DNA of 64,000 bases from Phocaeicola intestinalis. GTDB taxonomy: Bacteria; Bacteroidota; Bacteroidia; Bacteroidales; Bacteroidaceae. The stretch is from NCBI RefSeq assembly GCF_014837065.1, contig NZ_JACSPP010000014.1:1-64000 (forward strand), read 5' to 3'. Numbering within the stretch: the stretch's first letter is position 1; every line of letters starts with the position of its first letter. A program made the translations under genes and the position numbers. A model generated the notes under the pieces. The model was not told the DNA's origin. It did no database searches and worked only from the letters and a program-made list of their open reading frames with translations. Shown piece by piece: positions 52,667 through 62,168 of this stretch.

Positions 52667-54391
52667 ATGAACTACAAATGGAACTATCAACCTCCTACAC
52701 TCGAAGAACGGGAAGCAGCTAAGGCTCTGGCGAAAGAAATTGGCATCAGCCCAATTCTTTGCCGGCTGCTCTTACAAAGAGGTATTACCTCGGCTGGTGA
52801 AGCCAAACGCTTTTTCCGCCCGCAACTGAACGAACTGCACGACCCGTTTCTCATGAAAGACATGAGTCTAGCCGTGGAGCGCCTGAATAAAGCCATGGGA
52901 CGGAAAGAGCGCATCATGGTGTATGGAGACTATGACGTGGACGGCACAACCGCCGTTGCACTGGTATACAAATTCCTCCAGCAGTTCTATTCGAACATCG
53001 ACTATTACATCCCCGACCGTTATAACGAAGGGTATGGAGTATCGAAAAAAGGAGTGGATTATGCGTACGAAACCGGCGTAAAGCTGATTATTGTGTTGGA
53101 TTGTGGCATCAAAGCGGTAGAGGAAATCGCCTATGCCAAGGAAAAAGGTATCGATTTTATCATCTGCGACCATCATGTACCCGATGATACATTGCCGGTC
53201 GCGGTTGCCATCTTGAACCCGAAACGGTTTGACTCGACTTATCCTTACGATCACTTGTCGGGTTGTGGAGTGGGCTTCAAGTTTATGCAAGCCTTTGCAC
53301 TGAACAACGGGATAGAGTTTCATCAACTGACTCCTCTGTTAGACTTGGTAGCAGTAAGCATCGCATCTGATATTGTACCCATCATGGGAGAAAACCGGGT
53401 ACTGGCTTATCATGGCTTACGCCAACTGAATACCAACCCCAGCGTAGGACTGAAAGCCATCATCGATGTATGCGGCTTGTCCGACAGGGAACTCAGTATG
53501 AGTGACATTATCTTTAAGATAGGTCCCCGCATCAATGCGTCCGGCCGTATACAGAATGGAAAGGAAGCCGTAGACCTGCTCACGGAAAAAGATTTCCCTG
53601 CAGCATTGGAAAAAGCAAATCAGATCAACCGGTATAATGAAACACGGAAAGACCTGGATAAGAATATGACGGAAGAGGCAAACAAGATTGTCGACCATTT
53701 GGACAATTTGTCCGAACGGCGATCTATTGTCATTTACAACGAAGCCTGGCACAAAGGAGTAATCGGTATCGTTGCATCACGTCTGACGGAAATCTATTAC
53801 CGACCTGCTGTTGTATTGACACGAACCGATAATCTTGCCACCGGCTCTGCACGTTCGGTATCGGGATTTGATGTATATAAAGCCATCGAATATTGCCGGG
53901 ATTTGCTGGAAAACTTCGGCGGACATACATATGCCGCAGGGCTTTCGATGAAAATAGAAAACGTACCGGAGTTTACCCGGCGTTTCGAAGAGTATGTAAC
54001 CGACCATATCCTGCCTGAACAGACCAGTGCCACCATTGATATCGATGCCCAACTGGATTTCAGGGATATCACTCCGAAATTCTTCTTCGACTTGAAGAAG
54101 TTCAATCCTTTCGGACCTGAAAACCCGAAACCGGTATTCTCTACGCTGAACGTTTACGATTATGGCACGAGTAAAGTAGTAGGACGTGACCAGGAGCATA
54201 TCAAATTGGAATTGGTAGACAACAAGTCAAACAATGTGATGAACGGAATCGCATTCGGACAAAGTTCGCAGGCTCGTTATATCAAGACCAAACAATCGTT
54301 TAATATCTGCTATACCATTGAAGAAAACACTCATAAACGAGGAGACATTCAGTTACAAATAGAGGATATTAAACCGAGCAAACAGACATGA
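52667..54391 (+). CDS. recJ: Single-stranded-DNA exonuclease RecJ
   Basis: A 574-residue 5'-3' exonuclease acting in recombination and repair. DHH-family motifs are clear: VYGDYDVDGTTA (Asp88 and neighbours), VLDCGIKAVEE, FIICDHHVPDDTLP (Asp168-His169-His170), and the C-terminal GGHTYAAGLSM of the DHHA1 domain, then an OB-fold. Its stop codon overlaps the recQ start (ATGA), so the two are co-translated. Confidence 0.96.
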   Translation: MNYKWNYQPPTLEEREAAKALAKEIGISPILCRLLLQRGITSAGEAKRFFRPQLNELHDPFLMKDMSLAVERLNKAMGRKERIMVYGDYDVDGTTAVALVYKFLQQFYSNIDYYIPDRYNEGYGVSKKGVDYAYETGVKLIIVLDCGIKAVEEIAYAKEKGIDFIICDHHVPDDTLPVAVAILNPKRFDSTYPYDHLSGCGVGFKFMQAFALNNGIEFHQLTPLLDLVAVSIASDIVPIMGENRVLAYHGLRQLNTNPSVGLKAIIDVCGLSDRELSMSDIIFKIGPRINASGRIQNGKEAVDLLTEKDFPAALEKANQINRYNETRKDLDKNMTEEANKIVDHLDNLSERRSIVIYNEAWHKGVIGIVASRLTEIYYRPAVVLTRTDNLATGSARSVSGFDVYKAIEYCRDLLENFGGHTYAAGLSMKIENVPEFTRRFEEYVTDHILPEQTSATIDIDAQLDFRDITPKFFFDLKKFNPFGPENPKPVFSTLNVYDYGTSKVVGRDQEHIKLELVDNKSNNVMNGIAFGQSSQARYIKTKQSFNICYTIEENTHKRGDIQLQIEDIKPSKQT

Positions 54392-56292
54392 CCGATTATA
54401 AAAGCATATTGAAACACTACTGGGGATATGACAATTTCCGAGGCATACAGGAAGACATTATCTCCAGTATCGGTAGTGGACGTGACACGTTAGGGCTGAT
54501 GCCTACGGGCGGTGGAAAGTCCATTACCTTTCAAGTGCCTGCCCTGGCGAATCCCGGACTATGCCTGGTCATCACTCCGCTGATTGCCCTGATGAAAGAC
54601 CAAGTACAAAACCTGCGAAAACACGGTATCAAGGCACAGGCAGTCTACTCGGGTATGACGCGTGAGGAGATTGTCATTGCACTGGAAAACTGCATCTTCG
54701 GTGACTATAAGTTTCTATACATTTCACCCGAACGGCTCGGCACCGAAATCTTCCAGAACAAGTTGCGCAGTATGAAAGTAAGCATGATAACAGTAGACGA
54801 ATCACACTGCATTTCGCAATGGGGATATGATTTCCGTCCTGCCTACCTGAAAATAGCCGATGTGCGCAAACTCTTGCCCGATGTACCCGTACTGGCACTG
54901 ACAGCTACAGCTACCCCCGAAGTGGTAAAGGACATCCAAGTACGGCTTGCCTTCCGCGAAGAAAACGTATTCCGGATGAGTTTCGAGCGCAAAAACCTTG
55001 CCTATATTGTCCGCCGCACGGAAGACAAAAGCGGTGAATTGCTACATATCCTTAACCAAGTGCAAGGTTCTGCAATCGTCTATACACGAAACCGGAAACG
55101 CACCAAAGAAATATCACTATTCCTAAACCAGCACGATATCAGTGCCACTTTCTACCATGCCGGACTAGACAACAAAACCAAAGACTTGCGACAAAAAGGC
55201 TGGCAGGCAGGTACGTATCGTGTAATGGTGGCTACCAATGCCTTCGGGATGGGCATTGATAAACCGGACGTGCGGCTGGTTATTCATATCGATTTCCCAG
55301 ATTCACCGGAAGCCTATTTTCAAGAAGCCGGACGTGCGGGACGTGATGGACAAAAAGCATACGCGGTCTTACTGTATGCACAAAGTGACAAGACTATTTT
55401 GAAAAAACGGATAAGTGATACCTTTCCAGAAAAAGACTATATCCGCCAAGTATATGAACACATCAACTACTATTACCAGATGGCCATGGGTGATGGCAGA
55501 GGATGTACTTTCGCTTTCAACATCGATGAGTTCTGTCAGCGCTTCAAGCATTTTCCAGTTCGCGTAGACAGTGCCCTGAAAATACTGACCCGCGCAGGAT
55601 ACCTGGAATATACCGATGAACAAGACAATGCCTCCCGTCTTATTTTCACCCTGCGCCGCGATGAATTATACCGTATGGAAGAGCATAACCAGGATACAGA
55701 AAAACTGCTCCGCATTATCCTGCGCTCGTACACCGGCCTGTTCAGCGATTATGCATACATCAATGAAGAAACTTTAGCCCAAAGAAGCGGACTTTCACGC
55801 CAACAGGTATATGATACGCTCATCCTTTTGACCAAACGACATATCCTACACTATATACCGGGCAAAAAGACTCCTTATATTATATATACACGCGAGAGGC
55901 AAGACACGAACCGTATTGTATTAAACAAAGAAGTATACGAAGACCGGAAAAGAAGTTATGAAAAACGCATACAGGCAATGTTGGAATATGCCGAGAGCAA
56001 CGACCAGTGCCGAAGCCGGATGCTGCTGCATTATTTCGGTGAAAATAATGAACATAATTGCGGACAATGTGACGTATGCCTTGAGAAACATACATCCGGA
56101 TTAAAAAAAGGTGAATACGAAGACATTGCCTCCGATATAAAAAACTTGCTGAACAGACATCCCCACACCCCACAGGAAGTGATTCATGCCTTGTCTGTAC
56201 CCGAAGAAAAAATTCTGAACGTACTGACGTACCTGCTTTCGGAAGAACGCATCAAGCAAGAGAACGGAAAACTCTATCTGATGAAAACTTGA
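54388..56292 (+). CDS. recQ: ATP-dependent DNA helicase RecQ
   Basis: A 634-residue helicase. Seen: Walker A MPTGGGKSITFQVPA (Lys44), ITPLIALMKDQV, DESHCISQWGYDFRPAYL, VLALTATATPEV, NAFGMGIDKPDVRLVIH, QEAGRAGRDG, and the RecQ zinc cysteines in CRSRMLLHYFGENNEHNCGQCDVC. A winged-helix region follows. The last ~60 residues differ from the E. coli HRDC domain. It overlaps recJ by 4 bp, a direct pairing of a helicase with the exonuclease that digests the strand it unwinds. Confidence 0.96.
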   Translation: MTDYKSILKHYWGYDNFRGIQEDIISSIGSGRDTLGLMPTGGGKSITFQVPALANPGLCLVITPLIALMKDQVQNLRKHGIKAQAVYSGMTREEIVIALENCIFGDYKFLYISPERLGTEIFQNKLRSMKVSMITVDESHCISQWGYDFRPAYLKIADVRKLLPDVPVLALTATATPEVVKDIQVRLAFREENVFRMSFERKNLAYIVRRTEDKSGELLHILNQVQGSAIVYTRNRKRTKEISLFLNQHDISATFYHAGLDNKTKDLRQKGWQAGTYRVMVATNAFGMGIDKPDVRLVIHIDFPDSPEAYFQEAGRAGRDGQKAYAVLLYAQSDKTILKKRISDTFPEKDYIRQVYEHINYYYQMAMGDGRGCTFAFNIDEFCQRFKHFPVRVDSALKILTRAGYLEYTDEQDNASRLIFTLRRDELYRMEEHNQDTEKLLRIILRSYTGLFSDYAYINEETLAQRSGLSRQQVYDTLILLTKRHILHYIPGKKTPYIIYTRERQDTNRIVLNKEVYEDRKRSYEKRIQAMLEYAESNDQCRSRMLLHYFGENNEHNCGQCDVCLEKHTSGLKKGEYEDIASDIKNLLNRHPHTPQEVIHALSVPEEKILNVLTYLLSEERIKQENGKLYLMKT

Positions 56293-56340
56293 ACCATTTA
56301 ACCACATAGATTGTTAATAAGTTTATAAGTCGGGAAGCCC

Positions 56341-56405
56341 TTTAAGAACGCTCAAACTCAAAAACCCCAAAACTTAAAAACTCAAAAACTTAAAAACTCA
56401 AAAAC
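56341..56405. repeat. AAACTCAAAAACTTAAAAACTC repeat upstream of the BSH gene
   Basis: Repeated ACTCAAAA / ACTTAAAA words run up to the start codon at 56407. The same family, with a complementary left arm, is at 63678-63811. Confidence 0.65.
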
Positions 56406-56406
56406 C

Positions 56407-57489
56407 ATGAAAACACCATCCATCATTTCAATCTTAGCCTTCGCCGGCATGCTCAACGTATCGCTCCCGGCAAATGCCTGTACAGGAATCACCCTGATCA
56501 GCCAAGACAGTACCACCATCGTAGCCCGTACCATCGAATGGGGAGGCAGCGACCTGAACAGCCAGTATATCATTGTACCACGAGGCTATACAATGCATTC
56601 GCTTACTCCCGATGGAAACAAAGGCATGACATTTACTGCACGTTATGGTTATGTAGGGCTTGCAGTAGAACAAAAAGACTTCATTGCCGAAGGTATCAAT
56701 GAAGCCGGCTTATCTGCCGGACTATTTTATTTTCCCAATTATGGAGAATACGAAACTTACAACCCTGCCCAAAAAGATACCAGCATAGCCGACCTGCAAC
56801 TGGTTGCTTGGATATTGGGCGAATGTGCTACACTGGAAGAAGTGACAGAAAAAGTAAACGAAGCACACATCATCAGTATCGACCCGCGTGCTTCTACCGT
56901 TCATTGGCGGTTTACCGATGTCAGCGGACGACAAATTGTACTGGAACTCGTTCAAGGAAAAGCCCGGTTTTACGAAAACGACCTAGGCGTACTGACCAAT
57001 TCACCCGGATTCGAATGGCACCTGACCAACCTTAATAACTACGTGAACCTCTATCCCGGTTCAGCTCCTTCCCAATCATTGGGCGATACGCGACTGGCTT
57101 CTTTCGGGGCAGGAAGCGGATTCCTCGGTATCCCAGGTGATGTGACTCCTCCTTCACGTTTCGTAAGAGCTGCATTCTATCAAGCCACGGCACCCAAACA
57201 GGAAAACGCACTAAAAACGGTTCTCCAGTCATTCCAGATATTGAACAATTTCGACATTCCCGTAGGCATTGAATTTACCGGAGGAAAAATCCCCGCCGAC
57301 ATTCCCAGTGCGACCCAATGGACTTCGGCTACAGACATGAAACACCGTATTATTTATTACCGTACGATGTACAACAGCGAGATACGTAGTATCCGACTCA
57401 AAGATATTGATTTTTCAAAAGTCGCCTATCAAGCCGTCCCACTGGATGAAGTAAAACAACAACCTGTTCGAATCCTACAAATCAAATGA
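56407..57489 (+). CDS. Choloylglycine hydrolase family protein (bile salt hydrolase / penicillin V acylase type)
   Basis: A 360-residue Ntn-hydrolase. A signal peptide (IISILAFAGMLNVSLPANA) is followed directly by the nucleophile Cys25 in ANACTGITL, which becomes N-terminal after cleavage. Other family residues seen: VARTIEWG, FIAEGINEAGLSAGLFYFP, the LTNSPGFEWHLTNLNNYVNL block (Asn in NSP) and PSRFVRAAFY (Arg). Bacteroides members exported in this way deconjugate bile salts; penicillin V acylase-like enzymes share the fold, so the substrate is not certain. Confidence 0.9.
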   Translation: MKTPSIISILAFAGMLNVSLPANACTGITLISQDSTTIVARTIEWGGSDLNSQYIIVPRGYTMHSLTPDGNKGMTFTARYGYVGLAVEQKDFIAEGINEAGLSAGLFYFPNYGEYETYNPAQKDTSIADLQLVAWILGECATLEEVTEKVNEAHIISIDPRASTVHWRFTDVSGRQIVLELVQGKARFYENDLGVLTNSPGFEWHLTNLNNYVNLYPGSAPSQSLGDTRLASFGAGSGFLGIPGDVTPPSRFVRAAFYQATAPKQENALKTVLQSFQILNNFDIPVGIEFTGGKIPADIPSATQWTSATDMKHRIIYYRTMYNSEIRSIRLKDIDFSKVAYQAVPLDEVKQQPVRILQIK

Positions 57490-57566
57490 AACCTTGTGGG
57501 ATGCAAGAGGATTAAAAATACTCATATCAGGCATACATACAATGTAATTATCTGATACTGAATATG

Positions 57567-57597
57567 GGATTATCTTCTCCGCTAGAGAAGATAATCC
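57567..57597 (+). terminator. Hairpin after the choloylglycine hydrolase gene
   Basis: A perfect 13-bp stem (GGATTATCTTCTC with its complement) has a 5-nt loop. There is no long T run, so termination is probable but not certain. It ends 12 bp before the IS element. Confidence 0.6.
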
Positions 57598-57609
57598 TCT
57601 TCAATCTAA

Positions 57610-58508
57610 GAAACTGTTTTGAATTGATTCAAGAATAATGTTATAAGCATCTTCAGATCTCAAATCAGTCGGTCAATTGGAAAAATGTTATATCTTTAAA
57701 GGTACCAAACAATAAAGTTATGACACAGTATCCAACCGACCTGACTGAAAAACAGTCGCAAGTTATAAAAAATATTTTAGAGCCGCAAGCGAGGAACCGA
57801 AAACATTCACTTAAAGAGATAATGAATGCCATCCTTTATATCAACAAGACCGGCTGCCAGTGGCGTATGCTTCCTTCTGACTTCGCCCCTTGGCAAACCG
57901 TCTATTACTACTTCCGCAAGTGGAAGCTTGAAGGTGTGTTTGAAGAGGTGATGGATGCCTTGCACTCCCTTATCCGTAAACAGGCGGGACGGGAGGAAAG
58001 TCCCAGTCTTGGCATCATGGATTCCAGAAGCGTAAAGACCTCCCATCATGTTGATTCTGACCGTGGTATAGACGGGAACAAGAAAATCAAGGGACGGAAA
58101 GAGCACATCATAGTCGATACGCTCGGCCTTCCGTTAGCCGTCGCAATCCATGAAGCCAACCTGCATGACAGCAAGGGCGCCCCACAAGCCATAGAAAAAC
58201 TCGCTTATAAATTTCCGCGCTTGGTTAAAATATTGGCGGACAGAGGCTACAGGGGAGATTTGGCTGATTGGGTCAAGAAGAAATTCGGATGGATATTGGA
58301 GGTCGTACTCAGACCAGACGAATGTCCGTCCAAATTTCAGGTACTGCCCAAACGCTGGGTTGTGGAACGCTCTTTCTCATGGCTGGAAAACTTCAGAAGG
58401 CTGACCATCGATTACGAATTCCTTGCTGAAACCGCAGAAGCTATGGTACAGATTGCATTCATCCAAATCATGCTTAACAAATTTATCGAATGAAATCAAA
58501 ACAGCTTC
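57610..58508 (+). mobile_element. IS5-family insertion sequence (899 bp)
   Basis: The imperfect terminal repeats are GAAACTGTTTTGAATT (57610-57625) and AAATCAAAACAGCTTC (58493-58508), 14 of 16 positions matching. One transposase gene fills most of the element. The flanks are TAA and TGA: both fit a TNA target but are not identical, so a recent simple insertion is not proven. The ends match the two MITE-like elements. Confidence 0.85.
57720..58493 (+). CDS. IS5-family DDE transposase
   Basis: A 257-residue transposase in one continuous frame. The N-terminal part (LTEKQSQVIKNIL ... GCQWRMLPSDFAPWQTVYYYFRKWK) is the DUF4096-type DNA-binding domain. The catalytic acids are Asp101 in GIMDSRSVK, Asp174 in LADRGYRG and Glu216 in WVVERSFSWL. 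No frameshift or stop is seen, so the element may be active. The stop codon lies in the right terminal repeat. Confidence 0.94.
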   Translation: MTQYPTDLTEKQSQVIKNILEPQARNRKHSLKEIMNAILYINKTGCQWRMLPSDFAPWQTVYYYFRKWKLEGVFEEVMDALHSLIRKQAGREESPSLGIMDSRSVKTSHHVDSDRGIDGNKKIKGRKEHIIVDTLGLPLAVAIHEANLHDSKGAPQAIEKLAYKFPRLVKILADRGYRGDLADWVKKKFGWILEVVLRPDECPSKFQVLPKRWVVERSFSWLENFRRLTIDYEFLAETAEAMVQIAFIQIMLNKFIE

Positions 58509-58873
58509 TGAATCTCTATCGAAAATAATCTTTTGTTTCCTGATACACAAAATCATTTTCTTCAAAAAGACAATTAATAATCCACTCACAGCTATAAGTT
58601 TTATATTCCATGGGCTGGAACGTACATTCCACGCCGTGGAACGTATATTCCAGCCCATGGAATATACGTTCCGTCAGCTGGAATATAAAACTTAGATACC
58701 TGCAAAGAGAATATCACCCAGCTGCAAAGCCAAATGTACCAAGACTTTTCATGGAAATAAGTATGCCAACGGACGCTGGAATGCAGACTCTGCATCATTT
58801 TCGTGCAGTTTTCGAGGAATTCTGCATTTTTTTCATGCAAAAACCGTATCTTTGTTTTCTAAACCACACGATT
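58509..58873. other. Gap between the IS and the ATPase gene
   Basis: It contains the palindromic array at 58595-58694. Then follow about 150 bp without features and a -7 element TATCTTTG at 58847-58854, 20 bp before the ATPase start codon. No gene was found. Confidence 0.6.
58595..58694. repeat. Palindromic array of TGGAACGTATATTCCA units
   Basis: The outer arms TAAGTTTTATATTCCA (58595-58610) and its complement (58679-58694) are perfect. Inside, 58611-58657 is a 47-bp near-palindrome (TGGGCTGGAACGTACATTCC and complement). It is followed by a further GGAATATACGTTCC unit. The words TGGAA and TTCCA alternate throughout. Confidence 0.8.
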
Positions 58874-60040
58874 ATGGAACAACTATATGAGTTTTTCAAC
58901 CGGAAACTAAAACATACGCCTACCGAGTTCTTTCGTTACCAGTACAACCAAATCAAATGGAACGGACGTGCTTTCGGGATTGTCGGACCGCGGGGAGTGG
59001 GCAAGTCTACGATGCTTTTGCAGTATATTAAATTCAATCTCAATCCGGCAGATACACTCTATGTATCTGCTGACCATCTGTATTTTGCCGAACATAAGCT
59101 TGTGGAACTGGCGGACCGTTTTGTGAAAATGGGAGGGAAACATTTGTTTATTGACGAGATTCATAAGTATGAAGGTTGGTCGAGAGAGCTTAAGCAGATT
59201 TACGATAGTTACGATGACTTGCAACTGGTTATCTCCGGTTCGTCTATCCTTGATATATACAAAGGGCTTGCCGACCTAAGCCGAAGGATGCCTATTTACA
59301 CCATGCAGGGGCTTTCATTCCGCGAATACCTGCATTTGTTCCATCAGATAGAAACCCCCGTTTATAGCCTCAACGAAATATTGGCGCACAAAGCCGTGCT
59401 TCCTGTTGAGCATCCGCTGCCTCTTTTCAAAGATTATCTACGCAGAGGCTATTACCCTTTCGCCAAAGATGAAGAATATGAAATGGAACTGATGCAGGTC
59501 ATCAATCAAACGATGGAAGTGGACATTCCGCAACACATACAGGCCAACATTGCCTTAGGGAGAAAACTGAAAAGCCTCTTGATGGTAATAGCTAAAAGTG
59601 TGCCTTTCAAGCCCGTCATGCAAAAATTGGCGGAAGCTACGGGAATTAGCCGGAACGACATTCCGAATTACTTGATTTACATGGAAAAGGCAGGCATGAT
59701 AGCCCAACTTCATGATACAACAGGCGGACTGCGAGGATTGGGAAAAGTGGAAAAGCTTTATCTTGACAACTCCAACCTGATTTACACATTAGCGCCCGAA
59801 CATGCGGAAATCGGCAATGTAAGGGAAACTTTCTTCATGAACCAGACAAGGGTGCTAAACAATGTGACCAGTTCCAGCGTCTCCGACTTCGAAATAGACG
59901 GCAAAGTATTTGAAATCGGAGGACGCAAAAAAGGGCAAAAACAAATAGAAAGCGTACAAGAAGGGTATATCGTAAAGGACGACATCGAGAACGGCTACGC
60001 CAACATCGTCCCACTATGGGCGTTCGGACTGAACTATTAG
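58874..60040 (+). CDS. AAA ATPase with DUF4143-type C-terminus
   Basis: A 388-residue protein. Walker A is GIVGPRGVGKSTMLLQYI near residue 38, Walker B HLFIDEIHKYEGWSRELKQIYD, sensor QLVISGSSILDIYKG, and RRMPIYTMQGLSFREYLHLF follows, the order typical of the AAA_14/DUF4143 group. The C-terminal half carries a winged-helix-like segment (LAEATGISRNDIPNYLIYMEKAGMI) and a nuclease-like end. The function of this abundant family is unknown. It has its own promoter and ends overlapping by 4 bp with the convergent DUF308 gene. Confidence 0.88.
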   Translation: MEQLYEFFNRKLKHTPTEFFRYQYNQIKWNGRAFGIVGPRGVGKSTMLLQYIKFNLNPADTLYVSADHLYFAEHKLVELADRFVKMGGKHLFIDEIHKYEGWSRELKQIYDSYDDLQLVISGSSILDIYKGLADLSRRMPIYTMQGLSFREYLHLFHQIETPVYSLNEILAHKAVLPVEHPLPLFKDYLRRGYYPFAKDEEYEMELMQVINQTMEVDIPQHIQANIALGRKLKSLLMVIAKSVPFKPVMQKLAEATGISRNDIPNYLIYMEKAGMIAQLHDTTGGLRGLGKVEKLYLDNSNLIYTLAPEHAEIGNVRETFFMNQTRVLNNVTSSSVSDFEIDGKVFEIGGRKKGQKQIESVQEGYIVKDDIENGYANIVPLWAFGLNY

Positions 60041-60591
60041 CCTTCTCTCCGCTCGTCTATCACTTCCACATCCGTTATCCCCGCCTCTTTCTTTTGGCGG
60101 TAGCGGATGATGCGGAAGAGGTCGGTCAAGCCGTAAACGATAGAAGACACGCCCAGAACGATGAAAGGCACTTTTGCCGCTTCGAAAGGATTCACCAGAA
60201 TCAGGATGCCTGCCAGCAGGAGCAAGACCGGAATCACATAAAAGATGCCTGGGACACTACCTGCGAGCTTGCGTGCCGAAATGAAACCCATCAGCTGGCT
60301 GACGCCTCCGAACACCAGCAACGCGCCCAGCACATACATCAGAATACTGACAAAAAAGCCCGGCATTACAATCAACCATATCCCCAACAAGGCACTGCCC
60401 AGTGCTACAACAGGAAAAACATTGCCACGTGAAGAAAAATAAGCCAATATCCCGTACAAACCCGGAAGCAAAAACAATACCCCTACCGTTATTACCAAAT
60501 AAATCACGGCTGCCTCGGGCCACACTACCAGCAGAATACCCATTATCAGGGCACACAGGCTGCTCACTACTGAATAACCGAATAGTTTCAT
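60037..60591 (-). CDS. DUF308 (HdeD-like) membrane protein
   Basis: A 184-residue protein with six hydrophobic helices in three repeated pairs (SSLCALIMGILLVVWPEAAV; VALGSALLGIWLIVMPGFF; YVIPVLLLLAGILILVNPFEA). This is the DUF308/HdeD layout, linked in E. coli to acid resistance. The C-terminus is basic and soluble. Its stop codon overlaps that of the ATPase gene on the opposite strand. Confidence 0.88.
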   Translation of the reverse strand: MKLFGYSVVSSLCALIMGILLVVWPEAAVIYLVITVGVLFLLPGLYGILAYFSSRGNVFPVVALGSALLGIWLIVMPGFFVSILMYVLGALLVFGGVSQLMGFISARKLAGSVPGIFYVIPVLLLLAGILILVNPFEAAKVPFIVLGVSSIVYGLTDLFRIIRYRQKKEAGITDVEVIDERREG

Positions 60592-60690
60592 AATTTTCTC
60601 CTTATTATATATGTACTACGAAGATAGTTGTTTTTTCTTGTTTATACAAATAAACTTCTATGGATATAGAACAAAAAAAATTCCATTTTG

Positions 60691-60721
60691 TTTGCATCTT
60701 CAAAAATTATCGCTATATTTG
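60691..60721 (+). promoter_or_regulatory. trp operon promoter
   Basis: TTTG at 60691-60694 (-33) and TATATTTG at 60714-60721 (-7) are separated by 19 bp. Transcription should start near 60728, ahead of the leader peptide. Confidence 0.75.
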
Positions 60722-60755
60722 CTCCCGAATTAAACAGAAACATAACAAAAAACTC

Positions 60756-60818
60756 ATGAACTCAGTAATGACAAATACATATCGTTGGTGGCGTTACTTA
60801 CTACTCCCAAAGTCGTAA
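60756..60818 (+). CDS. trpL: trp leader peptide with tandem Trp codons
   Basis: A 20-residue ORF, MNSVMTNTYRWWRYLLLPKS, with two adjacent TGG codons at 60786-60791. It lies about 30 nt after the predicted transcript start and 60 nt before a terminator hairpin that precedes trpB. This is the classic layout of Trp attenuation: ribosome stalling on the Trp codons prevents terminator formation. Confidence 0.85.
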   Translation: MNSVMTNTYRWWRYLLLPKS

Positions 60819-60914
60819 GCTAACCCAGTCCGTGTGTATCTGTCTGTTCTCATAACCAACAATCATTTATCAAGGCATACAAAAAAGGCTGTCGTTCTTA
60901 CGACAGCCTTTTTT
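60812..60914 (+). promoter_or_regulatory. trp attenuator: antiterminator and terminator
   Basis: The terminator is GGCTGTCGT (60887-60895) paired with ACGACAGCC (60900-60908), loop TCTT, flanked by A6 and T6. The end of the leader ORF holds GTCGTAAG (60812-60819), complementary over 8 bp to CTTACGAC (60897-60904) in the terminator loop and 3' arm. A ribosome stalled at the Trp codons leaves 60812-60819 free to form this antiterminator. A ribosome at the stop codon covers it and lets the terminator form. Confidence 0.8.
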
Positions 60915-60953
60915 GTTTTTATCCCCATTGGCAATAACTTAAACAATCAAAAT

Positions 60954-62168
60954 ATGAATCGGAAAAAGTATCAAGTAGACTCAAACGGGTATTATGGAAA
61001 TTTCGGCGGAGCATACATCCCCGAAATTCTTCACCAGTGCGTGACCGAACTGAAAGATGCATACCTACGGGTATTGGATAGCGATGATTTCAAGCAAGAG
61101 TTCGCCCAATTGTTGCGCGACTACGTGGGACGTCCCTCTCCCCTGTATCTTGCCAACCGGCTTTCGGAGAAATACGGATGCAAGATTTACCTGAAGCGGG
61201 AGGACCTGAACCATACAGGCGCACACAAGATAAACAACGCCATCGGGCAAGTGCTGCTGGCACGGCGAATGGGAAAGAAACGCATCATCGCCGAAACCGG
61301 AGCCGGGCAGCACGGAGTAGCGACCGCTACGGTCTGCGCACTGATGAACATGGAATGCGTGGTGTATATGGGCGAAACCGACGTGGCACGTCAGCACATC
61401 AACGTGGAAAAAATGAAGATGCTGGGAGCCGAAGTGCGCCCGGTCACCTCGGGAAACAAAACCCTGAAGGATGCCACCAATGAAGCCATACGCGACTGGT
61501 GCTGCCACCCCGAAGACACATACTACGTAATAGGTTCTACCGTAGGGCCTCATCCTTACCCCGACATGGTGGCACGCCTGCAATCGGTCATCAGCGAAGA
61601 AATCAAAAAACAACTGATGGAGCACGAGGGACGTGATTATCCCGACTATCTGATAGCGTGCGTAGGCGGAGGAAGCAATGCCGCCGGTACCATCTATCAT
61701 TACCTGGACAATGACAAGGTGAAAATCGTACTCGCCGAAGCGGGAGGAAAAGGCATCCATTCGGGATATTCTGCCGCCACCATCCAACTGGGACGGCTGG
61801 GCATCATACACGGAGCGAAAACCCTCGTGATGCAAGACGAAGACGGACAAATCCTGGAACCCTACTCGGTATCGGCAGGGCTGGACTATCCGGGTATCGG
61901 TCCCCTGCATGCCAACCTTGCCACACAACACCGTGCCACGGTGCTCGCCATCAACGATGACGAAGCCATCCGTGCCGCCTACGAACTGACCCGTCTGGAA
62001 GGCATCATCCCCGCACTGGAATCGGCACACGCATTGGGCGCACTGGAGAAGGTCAGTTTCCGCCCCGAAGACATCGTGGTGCTCACCGTATCGGGACGAG
62101 GGGACAAGGACATGGAAACGTATTTGAATAATGTGCTAATGTGCAAATGTGAGAATGTGCAAATGTGA
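60954..62168 (+). CDS. trpB: Tryptophan synthase beta subunit
   Basis: A protein of about 404 residues condensing indole with serine. Seen: [12 protein letters not shown], the cofactor lysine in [29 protein letters not shown], the phosphate-binding [10 protein letters not shown] and [13 protein letters not shown]. The ATG at 60954 lies just after the attenuator. The C-terminal tail after DMETYLN ([12 protein letters not shown]) is read from a tandem repeat and is probably an extension added by that repeat. It is the first structural gene here; trpE follows 111 bp later. Confidence 0.96.
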   Translation: MNRKKYQVDSNGYYGNFGGAYIPEILHQCVTELKDAYLRVLDSDDFKQEFAQLLRDYVGRPSPLYLANRLSEKYGCKIYLKREDLNHTGAHKINNAIGQVLLARRMGKKRIIAETGAGQHGVATATVCALMNMECVVYMGETDVARQHINVEKMKMLGAEVRPVTSGNKTLKDATNEAIRDWCCHPEDTYYVIGSTVGPHPYPDMVARLQSVISEEIKKQLMEHEGRDYPDYLIACVGGGSNAAGTIYHYLDNDKVKIVLAEAGGKGIHSGYSAATIQLGRLGIIHGAKTLVMQDEDGQILEPYSVSAGLDYPGIGPLHANLATQHRATVLAINDDEAIRAAYELTRLEGIIPALESAHALGALEKVSFRPEDIVVLTVSGRGDKDMETYLNNVLMCKCENVQM

